Assembly: GCA_045123575.1 (NCBI GenBank)
Contig: JBGVKG010000016.1
Coordinates: 1-51,173, forward strand
From: SVEL01 sp045123575
Lineage (GTDB): Bacteria; Bacillota; Clostridia; Lachnospirales; Lachnospiraceae
Reading direction: 5' to 3'
DNA length: 51,173 bases
The notes under the pieces were generated by a model. That model was not told the DNA's origin, ran no database searches, and worked only from the letters and a program-made list of their open reading frames with translations. Shown here piece by piece: positions 1 through 6,578 of the stretch; the stretch's first letter is position 1; each line of letters begins with the position of its first letter. The position numbers and the translations under genes were made by a program.

Positions 1-14
1 AAGCAGGGATGAAT

Positions 15-40
15 AAAAGTGCTATGAAGCCACTTTTGAC
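15..40 (+). terminator. possible hairpin terminator of an upstream gene
   Basis: AAAAGTGCT pairs with AGCCACTTTT around a very short loop, with one bulged base. There is only a short T run inside the right arm. It may end transcription of a gene lying left of the window. The rest of 41-158 shows nothing that I recognise. Confidence 0.3.
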
Positions 41-158
41 AAAAGTAGCAAACTGTTGTAAACTTGTGAAAACTAATTAGTGAAATCTTATGTCTTAGGG
101 GCTCTCTTTTGTTTTCTAACTGACAGTAAATTTACTCTATCAATCGTAGTTGTATACT

Positions 159-265
159 TGCGTATAATCCTAAAATGAGGTACAATATGCGTATAATCAA
201 AGAATATGGAAGCTAACTATCTGCGTATAATCTAAAATATACAGATTGCACATCTGCGTATAATC
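159..265 (+). repeat. four direct repeats TGCGTATAATC upstream of the DUF4143 ATPase
   Basis: The 11-mer TGCGTATAATC occurs exactly at 159-169, 188-198, 222-232 and 255-265, so start-to-start distances are 29, 34 and 33 bases, close to three helical turns. The last copy ends one base before the SD sequence of the ATPase gene at 277. Each copy contains TATAAT, so one or more could act as -10 elements, but the even spacing suggests a bank of protein-binding sites. A related motif in the opposite orientation precedes the second ATPase gene (see 3985-4060). Confidence 0.75.
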
Positions 266-276
266 TGGAGGTGCCT

Positions 277-1635
277 ATGATATTACAAAGAAAAATATAT
301 AAAAAACTATTGGAATGGAAGAATGAAAGCAAAGGAAAAAAGGCTCTTATGGTGGAAGGTGCACGTCGAATTGGCAAGTCTACCATCTGTGAGGAGTTTG
401 GAAAAAATGAATACGAAAGTTATATTCTGATTGATTTCGCAAAAAAAGATAAGGAAATAGAGATGTATTTTGAAACACATTTGAATGACCTTGATACTTT
501 TTTTATGCTGTTACAAACTCATTTTGGGAAAAAACTTACGGAAAGAAAATCACTTATTATTTTCGATGAGGTACAGATATTTCCGCAAGCACGAGCTGCT
601 ATAAAATATTTGGTGGCGGATGGAAGATATGATTATATTGAAACGGGGTCGCTTATATCCATCAAAGAAAACGTAAAAGATATTGTAATACCATCTGAGG
701 AACGACATATCAATATGTATCCATTGGATTTCGAAGAGTTTGCGATTGCCCTGGGCGAGGAATTGCTCATTGAATACATCAAAAGGTGTTTTGAAAAGAA
801 AGAGCCGTTAGAAAGAGGGATGCACAATAAGGCGATGTTGTTGTTTCATCAGTATATGCTTGTGGGTGGTATGCCTAAGCCGGTCGTAGCATTTGTCGAG
901 AATAAAAAGGATTTCACAGAGGCAGATAAGGAAAAGAGAGATATTCTCAGATTGTATCGTGAAGATATTATGAAGATTGATGGGAGGTACAGAAGCAAGG
1001 TGCTATCGATTTATGATCAGATTCCAGGTTTTCTTTCTCAACATGAAAAACGAATTGTATTTAAACAGTTGCAAGATGGTAGTTATTCAGAGCAATACGA
1101 AGAAACCTTCTCTTGGTTAGCGGATTCTATGATATCCAATGAGTGTTTCTTGTGCAATGATCCAAATGTAGGATTGTCATTAAACGAAACGAGAAGCTAT
1201 GTTAAGTGTTATTTGGGAGATACCGGACTCTTGGTAAGCCACGCATTTGATGAAAATGAATTGCTTGAGGATGAGGTGTATAAGCAGATACTTGCTGGAA
1301 AGTTGGAAATCAATGAAGGAATGCTTTACGAAAATGCCATAGCGCAGATGCTAGTGGCAAATGGACACAAGTTGTATTTCTATACGCATTACAATGAGAA
1401 TAAGCACAGAAATGACATGGAAATTGATTTTATTATCTCGAATAACAGCAAACTAAAATATAAGATGTATCCGATTGAAGTGAAATCAGGAAAGCAGTAT
1501 AAAACAACATCATTGAATAACTTCAGAGAGAAATATAAGAATCGAATCGGGGAGAGTTACATCATACATCCTAGAAATCTGATTATAAAAGATGGAATTA
1601 TTTGCGTTCCACCATATATGACGATGTTGTTATAA
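277..1635 (+). CDS. AAA family ATPase with C-terminal DUF4143 domain (copy 1)
   Basis: This 452-residue protein has the layout of the bacterial AAA_14/DUF4143 family. A Walker A loop (GARRIGKS, about residues 28-35) and a Walker B strand (IIFDEVQ, near residue 95) form the ATPase part. The C-terminal part has the nuclease-like pattern EIDFII...PIEVKSGK, near residues 390-410. The molecular role of the family is not settled; these genes are common, multicopy and accessory. I chose ATG 277 rather than GTG 271 because GGAGGT at 267-272 overlaps the GTG and sits at normal distance from the ATG. The gene is convergent with a second copy at 2588-3943, and four phased repeats lie immediately upstream. 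Confidence 0.85.
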   Translation: MILQRKIYKKLLEWKNESKGKKALMVEGARRIGKSTICEEFGKNEYESYILIDFAKKDKEIEMYFETHLNDLDTFFMLLQTHFGKKLTERKSLIIFDEVQIFPQARAAIKYLVADGRYDYIETGSLISIKENVKDIVIPSEERHINMYPLDFEEFAIALGEELLIEYIKRCFEKKEPLERGMHNKAMLLFHQYMLVGGMPKPVVAFVENKKDFTEADKEKRDILRLYREDIMKIDGRYRSKVLSIYDQIPGFLSQHEKRIVFKQLQDGSYSEQYEETFSWLADSMISNECFLCNDPNVGLSLNETRSYVKCYLGDTGLLVSHAFDENELLEDEVYKQILAGKLEINEGMLYENAIAQMLVANGHKLYFYTHYNENKHRNDMEIDFIISNNSKLKYKMYPIEVKSGKQYKTTSLNNFREKYKNRIGESYIIHPRNLIIKDGIICVPPYMTMLL

Positions 1636-1702
1636 AGGATGCTTTTGTAAATCTTCATGAAAATGGTATAAAAAGTGCAACAAATGTTTTTGGTAGAAAA
1701 TA

Positions 1703-1731
1703 TTGAAATGACCATATGGATACAGTATAAT
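1703..1731 (+). promoter_or_regulatory. sigma-A type promoter of the small repeat ORF
   Basis: TTGAAA (1703-1708) and TATAAT (1726-1731) are separated by exactly 17 bases, a near-consensus housekeeping promoter. Predicted transcription starts near 1738, about 30 bases ahead of the ORF at 1767. Confidence 0.75.
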
Positions 1732-1766
1732 AATACCAAAAGATTAAGTACGAAAGGCAGACGGGA

Positions 1767-1880
1767 ATGATGAATAGCTATAAAATGTTGACAGCACAGC
1801 ACAGCACAGCACAGCACAGCACAGCACAGCACATAGCTATTAGTCTGTTCAAAAAAGTATATAAGCCAGATGAAATATAA
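1767..1880 (+). CDS. small ORF with in-frame pentanucleotide repeat, possible phase-variable peptide
   Basis: A 37-codon ORF starts at ATG 1767 (ATG 1770 is also possible), nine bases after AAGG. It reads through eight ACAGC copies, giving cycles of Thr-Ala-Gln-His-Ser, into a tail ending ISLFKKVYKPDEI. Because the repeat unit is five bases, gain or loss of one copy changes the frame. Nine copies would stop at once at TAG, and seven would stop four codons on. Only copy numbers of 5, 8, 11 and so on give the full tail. A good promoter lies before it and a strong terminator starts at the base after its stop codon. I recognise no family, and it could instead be an sRNA with a chance ORF. Confidence 0.45.
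   Translation: MMNSYKMLTAQHSTAQHSTAQHIAISLFKKVYKPDEI
1791..1833 (+). repeat. tandem repeat (ACAGC)x8 plus ACA
   Basis: Eight perfect copies of the five-base unit ACAGC run from 1791 to 1830 and are followed by a partial copy. There is no imperfection in the array, which suggests recent slippage activity. It sits inside the small ORF at 1767-1880. Confidence 0.95.
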
Positions 1881-1936
1881 GACAAGCAATACCAAGAGTT
1901 GAAGATAGTTCAGCTCTTGGTGTTGCTTGTCTTTTT
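1881..1936 (+). terminator. strong rho-independent terminator
   Basis: Left arm 1881-1903 pairs with right arm 1909-1931 over 23 positions with two G-U type exceptions, and is followed by TTTTT at 1932-1936. It starts directly after the stop codon of the small ORF. Confidence 0.9.
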
Positions 1937-1992
1937 GGATTGCTTATATAGTATGGTGTGCTTAAAATAACAAAAGTAAGGAGGACATATTA

Positions 1993-2490
1993 ATGTCAAA
2001 AGCAAAATCAATCGTAACTATATTATTAGTCGCTACAATGTTAGCATCTATGACAGCTTGTTCAGGTGATAATGCAACAGAAAATGCAACTACATCAACA
2101 ACTACTGCTACAGAAGTAACAACAGAGGAGCCAACAACAGAGTATGTATATAAGGGGATAAAAATGTACATTGGTAATAGGGCAGTAGCGTATTTTGATG
2201 GCCTGATTTTGGAAAGTGGCGATAAAATATATTTAAATGATATATATACAGGACAATCATGGGATGATGATTGCGAGAGAGGTGCTGAAGCATACGCAAT
2301 TCTTGTTAATTTCAATATGAGGGAAGAGGAAGATGCATTAAGAGAAAAATATTGGAGTGAAGCAACTTGGACACCAGAAATACCATATAGTGATAATTAT
2401 TTTATTAAATATACTGGAGAAAAGGTCAAGTTTGTATTAGTGGAAAGGAGAGATTCTAGCTCTATATTTGATGTTATTCCTGTAGAATAA
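1993..2490 (+). CDS. Thr-rich lipoprotein of unknown function
   Basis: This 165-residue protein starts with a lipoprotein signal peptide: a charged start (MSKAK), a hydrophobic stretch, then a lipobox ending in TAC at about residue 23. A low-complexity Thr/Glu linker follows (about residues 28-50), as is usual for surface-tethered proteins. A soluble domain of about 110 residues then follows, which I do not recognise. The SD AAGGAGG lies nine bases ahead of ATG 1993. It is transcribed toward, and ends just before, the opposing DUF4143 ATPase gene. The last codons form one arm of a perfect inverted repeat (2461-2503). Confidence 0.75.
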   Translation: MSKAKSIVTILLVATMLASMTACSGDNATENATTSTTTATEVTTEEPTTEYVYKGIKMYIGNRAVAYFDGLILESGDKIYLNDIYTGQSWDDDCERGAEAYAILVNFNMREEEDALREKYWSEATWTPEIPYSDNYFIKYTGEKVKFVLVERRDSSSIFDVIPVE

Positions 2491-2503
2491 CATCAAATAT
2501 AGA
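2461..2503 (+). repeat. perfect 18-bp inverted repeat across the lipoprotein stop codon
   Basis: Bases 2461-2478 are perfectly complementary to 2486-2503 with a seven-base loop. The left arm is coding sequence (last Ser-Ile-Phe-Asp-Val-Ile) and the stop codon TAA at 2488-2490 is in the right arm. No T tract follows, so it is more likely an mRNA 3'-end stabiliser than a classic terminator. Confidence 0.7.
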
Positions 2504-2558
2504 GAAAATGTTTCAATGTCAATATTGGGGAATTCTAAAATTTGTTTGAGAGTACAGG

Positions 2559-2590
2559 AAGCAAGATGATTTGATGTCATCTTGCTTTTA
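2559..2590 (+). terminator. terminator between convergent genes
   Basis: AAGCAAGATGA (2559-2569) pairs with TCATCTTGCTT (2577-2587), then TTTTA on the plus strand. It should stop transcripts from the lipoprotein gene before they run into the opposing gene. Confidence 0.7.
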
Positions 2591-3943
2591 TACTAATAAT
2601 GATAAATCATCTATAACTATATTAGGTAAAGTTATATCTTCATTTTCTAAAAACATAATCATATATATGGGATAATATATTAGTTTTCCCTTGACTTCAA
2701 CATTATAATTTGAGAATATGAAGCCTTCTTCAATGGAGTAATTGGAAATATCCATTACATTGTTCAATGCAGAATGGCGTTGATAACTTTTTCCACTCTT
2801 AACTTCTATAGGTAGGATTTTTCCTCTGTACTCGATTACAAAATCTAATTCACCTAATTTCTTACTATTATAATAGTATAACTTGAAGCCGTGAGATTTT
2901 AATTCTTGCGCAACTACATTTTCGTATAAGGCGCCATTGTTAATGTCTTGATTTTGGGAAAGTAGTTGTATTTTTGTGGCTTTACCATATAAGGTGGTTA
3001 ACATCCCTATATCTGAAAGAAATAGCTTGAAAAGGCTGTTTTTTTGGTTTAGCAATAAAGGAATAGTAGGCTCTGCTACATTATAAACAGGCAGAGCTAC
3101 GCCAGCGCTTGCCAACCAAACAAAATTATCTTCGCTTCGTGAGTATCGAAGACCCTTTTTTAAATCTGCGAAATTGAATCGCTTATTACTACTGTTTAAT
3201 TCTGCTGGTATTAAATCATAGATTTGCGTCAAATATGGTTTCTTTTCTTCTGCTTCATAGCGTGTAAAGTCTTTTTTGTATTGGATGATAATATCATCGT
3301 GTTCTGAAATGACATCTTCTAGGTTTCGTGTTTCTTGAAACTTTTGCACAGCTGCAGGCATACCACCAATATTCAAATACATATTAAAGATTTGCATCAT
3401 TCGTTCATGAACAGTATTGTTTACGGGCTTGCGTTCTACAAAAGAGCGATACAGAGCACTACGAAGATCTTCGGTGAAATTATAAACCTGTAAAAACTCC
3501 TCAAAGTCTAGAGGATACATTGTATATGTTTTCAAATATCCTACGGGAGCTGATTTAATATTCTTTAGTTCAACTCCAAGAAGGGAGCCGCTGAAAATAT
3601 AGCGGAATGAACCCTCGTCAACCCAAAACTTGATTTTGGTTGTCAATTCCTTAAACTCTTGTATCTCATCGAAAAAAATGAAGGTTTCACCTTTTTTAAA
3701 AGGTTTGTCAGCAAAGAGAGATAGGTTTGCAATCATATCATCGACAGTTTCACTATTAGAAAGTAAGTCAGCGAGCGTCTGATTTTTCAAAAGATTGAAC
3801 TCGATATATTCGCAACCTTCTTTTTCTAAAACACTTTTGATTATATATGTTTTACCAACTTGCCTTGCACCGTCAATCAATAAGGCTTTTTTACTGTTTT
3901 TAATCCAGTTGCTTATTTTTTTTTCAATTTTTCTGTGCAACAT
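2588..3943 (-). CDS. AAA family ATPase with C-terminal DUF4143 domain (copy 2)
   Basis: This 451-residue paralogue has the same architecture as 277-1635: Walker A GARQVGKT near residue 25, Walker B FIFFDEIQE near residue 90, and C-terminal ELDFVIEY...PIEVKSGK, the nuclease-like pattern of DUF4143. The two proteins are clearly diverged, so this is not a recent duplication. The start is supported by AGGAGG about eight bases ahead on the minus strand. It reads toward the lipoprotein gene. Three copies of a 12-base motif, spaced exactly 32 bases, lie upstream. Function beyond ATP binding is not known; as a family these are often listed as accessory or defence-associated, which I cannot confirm here. 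Confidence 0.87.
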   Translation of the reverse strand: MLHRKIEKKISNWIKNSKKALLIDGARQVGKTYIIKSVLEKEGCEYIEFNLLKNQTLADLLSNSETVDDMIANLSLFADKPFKKGETFIFFDEIQEFKELTTKIKFWVDEGSFRYIFSGSLLGVELKNIKSAPVGYLKTYTMYPLDFEEFLQVYNFTEDLRSALYRSFVERKPVNNTVHERMMQIFNMYLNIGGMPAAVQKFQETRNLEDVISEHDDIIIQYKKDFTRYEAEEKKPYLTQIYDLIPAELNSSNKRFNFADLKKGLRYSRSEDNFVWLASAGVALPVYNVAEPTIPLLLNQKNSLFKLFLSDIGMLTTLYGKATKIQLLSQNQDINNGALYENVVAQELKSHGFKLYYYNSKKLGELDFVIEYRGKILPIEVKSGKSYQRHSALNNVMDISNYSIEEGFIFSNYNVEVKGKLIYYPIYMIMFLENEDITLPNIVIDDLSLLV

Positions 3944-3984
3944 ATCTCTTTACCTCCTTATATGTTTACAGTATATCACTAAAA

Positions 3985-4060
3985 TGTCATTTATCCAATA
4001 CTTTTTTATGAAGATGTGACATTTATTCCGATTTTTTTATAGTGAAAATGACATTTATTC
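3985..4060 (-). repeat. three motifs TGACATTTATTC at exact 32-base period upstream of copy 2
   Basis: On the plus strand the copies are TGTCATTTATCC (3985-3996), TGACATTTATTC (4017-4028) and TGACATTTATTC (4049-4060). Start-to-start distances are 32 and 32. They lie 42-117 bases upstream of the minus-strand ATPase start at 3943. Allowing one gapped base, the motif matches the TGCGTATAATC repeat of copy 1 at 8 of 11 positions, but it lies on the opposite strand relative to its gene. Confidence 0.75.
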
Positions 4061-4137
4061 TAATAGGCTTTGCTTAAATGCTACAATATTATGTTTTCGG
4101 TATTGAAGTATTTATACTTTTCTGTGCGTATTTCTCT

Positions 4138-4166
4138 TTGACTTCTACACTAAAGTGTGTTATAAC
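4138..4166 (+). promoter_or_regulatory. promoter of serA
   Basis: TTGACT (4138-4143), a 17-base spacer and TATAAC (4161-4166) form a good sigma-A promoter. The spacer contains the palindrome-like ACACTAAAGTGT, which could be an operator. Confidence 0.65.
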
Positions 4167-4245
4167 ATTAAAGTGACAGGCAATGATAGTTTCCCGTCTG
4201 TCATATACATATAAATGATAATATCTATTTAAGGAGGACTTTACT

Positions 4246-5409
4246 ATGGTTAAAGTTAATTGTTTAAACCCTATCGCTAAGGTAGGTATGATGCGTTTAC
4301 CTGCATCTTTCGGTACTACTGATAATTTCGCAGAGGCAGAGGCAGTTTTAGTTAGAAGTGCTTCTATGCATGAGTTAGATTTATCTGACAACCTTTTAGC
4401 TGTTGCTAGAGCAGGTGCCGGTGTTAATAACATCCCACTTGATAAGTGCGCTGATAAGGGTATCGTAGTATTCAATACACCTGGTGCTAACGCTAACGGT
4501 GTTAAGGAGATGGTTGTAGCAGGTATGTTACTTGCAGCTAGAGATATCCGCGGTGGTATGCAGTGGGTAGCAGATAATAAGGCTGACGAGAACATTGGAA
4601 AGACTATGGAGAAGGCTAAGAATGCTTTCGCAGGTACAGAGATTCAGGGCAAGAAGCTTGGTGTTATCGGTCTTGGTGCTATCGGTGTATTAGTAGCTAA
4701 TGCAGCAGTAGCTCTCGGCATGGAGGTATATGGTTGTGACCCTTACCTTTCAGTTAAGAACGCCCTTAACCTTTCTAGAAGCGTAACTTTAGTAAAGACA
4801 AATAATGAGATATACGAGCAGTGTGATTACATCTCAGTTCATGTTCCATTGCTTAACGATACAAAGGGTATGATAAATAAGGCATCTATCTCTATGATGA
4901 AGGATGGTGTTGTTGTACTTAACTTCGCAAGAGACCTTCTTGTAAATGATGACGATATGCAGGAAGCATTAGAGTCTGGCAAGGTAGCTAAGTATGTAAC
5001 TGACTTCCCTAACCCTAAGTCAGCTAATATGAATGGCGTTATCGCATTCCCACACCTTGGTGCATCTACAGCAGAGTCTGAGGATAACTGTGCTGTTATG
5101 GCAGTTAATCAGCTTGTAGACTATATCGAGAATGGTAATATTACTAACTCTGTAAATTATCCAGCTTGTGATATGGGTGTATGTACTAGAGAGGGACGTA
5201 TAGCAGTTCACCACAAGAACATCCCTAATATGATCAGTAAGATTACAGGTGCTTGTTCAGCAGAGCACATCAACATTCACGAGATGGTGAATAAGTCTAA
5301 GGGTGACTATTCATATACACTCCTTGACCTTGACTCAAAGGCTACAGAGGCTGTAGTTAAGGATCTTGAGGCTATTGAGGGTATCATCAAGGTTAGAATT
5401 ATTAAGTAA
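4246..5409 (+). CDS. serA: D-3-phosphoglycerate dehydrogenase, short type with ACT domain
   Basis: SerA oxidises 3-phosphoglycerate with NAD as the first step of serine synthesis. The 387-residue protein has the D-2-hydroxyacid dehydrogenase fold with Rossmann motif GLGAIG near residues 141-146. Arg in NFARD (R229) and His in PHLGAST (H270) fit the catalytic pair. A C-terminal ACT-type regulatory segment covers about residues 315-387. The position that carries the third catalytic residue (Glu) in the E. coli enzyme reads DFPNPK, with Asn instead. I infer that this is a feature of a short-SerA subfamily. AAGGAGG precedes ATG 4246. It is monocistronic here, with its own promoter and terminator; no serC lies beside it. 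Confidence 0.88.
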   Translation: MVKVNCLNPIAKVGMMRLPASFGTTDNFAEAEAVLVRSASMHELDLSDNLLAVARAGAGVNNIPLDKCADKGIVVFNTPGANANGVKEMVVAGMLLAARDIRGGMQWVADNKADENIGKTMEKAKNAFAGTEIQGKKLGVIGLGAIGVLVANAAVALGMEVYGCDPYLSVKNALNLSRSVTLVKTNNEIYEQCDYISVHVPLLNDTKGMINKASISMMKDGVVVLNFARDLLVNDDDMQEALESGKVAKYVTDFPNPKSANMNGVIAFPHLGASTAESEDNCAVMAVNQLVDYIENGNITNSVNYPACDMGVCTREGRIAVHHKNIPNMISKITGACSAEHINIHEMVNKSKGDYSYTLLDLDSKATEAVVKDLEAIEGIIKVRIIK

Positions 5410-5475
5410 TTTACATAGGCTAACTATTAGATGTAGTTTTCAATACTATTTCTTGTGATTTTATATTGAAATATC

Positions 5476-5512
5476 AAACGGTACAGTTTATAATAGGACT
5501 GTACCGTTTTTT
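5476..5512 (+). terminator. serA terminator
   Basis: AAACGGTACAGT (5476-5487) pairs perfectly with ACTGTACCGTTT (5498-5509), followed by a T run. Confidence 0.9.
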
Positions 5513-5566
5513 GTAATTATTATAAAAAAAGATGTAAAAGAGAAAATAAGTGATTGGAGAGAGTTT

Positions 5567-6367
5567 ATGCTATTAAAGGGTGCAGCGGTTATAGGATTAT
5601 TATTAAGTGTATTAGGATTTGTATTAGGCATATATGATGTCTGGTGGGGGATACCTATAGCATTTATTGTGGCAATGTTAGCAGTATTGCTTTTATGGAT
5701 TTTGTGTTGCTTTGTCTACACAAGATTTATAAGCTTTAAGAAGCAGGTTATAAAACATAGCAAGATAAATAGATTTTTTGCTAATTGTGTTATAGATACA
5801 GTGAGACAGTTTTACAGAATAAAGATACATGTGTCTGGTATGGACATATTACCTGAGGAGAAGTTCCTGCTCGTGTGTAATCATCGATCAAATATGGACC
5901 CAATACTCACTATGGGAGTACTTAAGAAGTGGAATATCGGATTCGTCGCTAAGAAAGAGTTATATAAGCTGCCTGTTATATCTAGATTGATGCATAAGTG
6001 CTTCTGTTTATGTTTGGATAGAGAGAATGTAAAGGAAGGCGCAAAGGTTATCTTACGAGCTGGTGAGATAGTAGGAGAAGGTTTGGCATCTATCGGTATA
6101 TATCCAGAGGGAACTAGAAGTAAAGAAGAGGAGATGCTTCCATTTATGCATGGTGCATTTAAGATAGCGAAGAAGGCTGAATCGCCAATAGTTGTATCTA
6201 CTATTAAAAATACAGAACTTGCTGCCAAGAACTTTCCATGGAAGAGAACAGATGTATATTTGGACTTTATAGGCGTTATAGGTGCAGATGTAGTGAAGGA
6301 GCATAATACTGTAGAACTTAGTAATATGGCGAGAGAGATGATGGAGAAGCATATGAAAGCACAGTAA
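5567..6367 (+). CDS. plsC: 1-acyl-sn-glycerol-3-phosphate acyltransferase (PlsC family)
   Basis: The enzyme transfers a second acyl chain to lysophosphatidate in phospholipid synthesis at the membrane. The 266-residue protein starts with two hydrophobic segments (about residues 3-25 and 27-50). The acyltransferase motifs follow: NHRSNMDP with the HX4D pair H106/D111, a motif II-like stretch near AKKELYKLP, and YPEGTRS with E181. GGAGAGA precedes ATG 5567. It stands alone between two terminators. Substrate is inferred from family; a lyso-lipid of another kind is possible. Confidence 0.85.
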   Translation: MLLKGAAVIGLLLSVLGFVLGIYDVWWGIPIAFIVAMLAVLLLWILCCFVYTRFISFKKQVIKHSKINRFFANCVIDTVRQFYRIKIHVSGMDILPEEKFLLVCNHRSNMDPILTMGVLKKWNIGFVAKKELYKLPVISRLMHKCFCLCLDRENVKEGAKVILRAGEIVGEGLASIGIYPEGTRSKEEEMLPFMHGAFKIAKKAESPIVVSTIKNTELAAKNFPWKRTDVYLDFIGVIGADVVKEHNTVELSNMAREMMEKHMKAQ

Positions 6368-6414
6368 TTATTAATGTATGTTCACAATAGTTTCATATTA
6401 TTGTAATTGACAAG

Positions 6415-6484
6415 AAAAGTCGCTACGAGTTATACTAAAACCCAGTTGCATTGTGGTTTTGTGTAACAATGTGGCGACTTTTAT
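6415..6484 (+). terminator. long stem-loop terminator after plsC
   Basis: AAAAGTCGCTAC (6415-6426) pairs with GTGGCGACTTTT (6471-6482), and most of the bases between also pair (TAAAACC with GGTTTT). The stem is therefore unusually long, followed by TTTTATT. Confidence 0.75.
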
Positions 6485-6578
6485 TCTATTAAAATAAGAA
6501 TATTGCGTCAGTATAATAGTCACACTATTAGATAAACCTTATATACATAATAAGGACGCAGTATAGAAAGGATAATTT

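Noticed and set aside
159..265. TGCGTATAATC repeats as a CRISPR array
   Set aside because: Repeats are only 11 bases, spacers differ little in type from AT-rich background, and no cas gene is present.
1557..1895. 112-codon minus-strand ORF through the ACAGC repeat (Cys-Cys-Ala-Val-Leu repeats)
   Set aside because: It has no SD, is rich in rare composition caused by the repeat, and lies antisense to a well-formed promoter/terminator unit.
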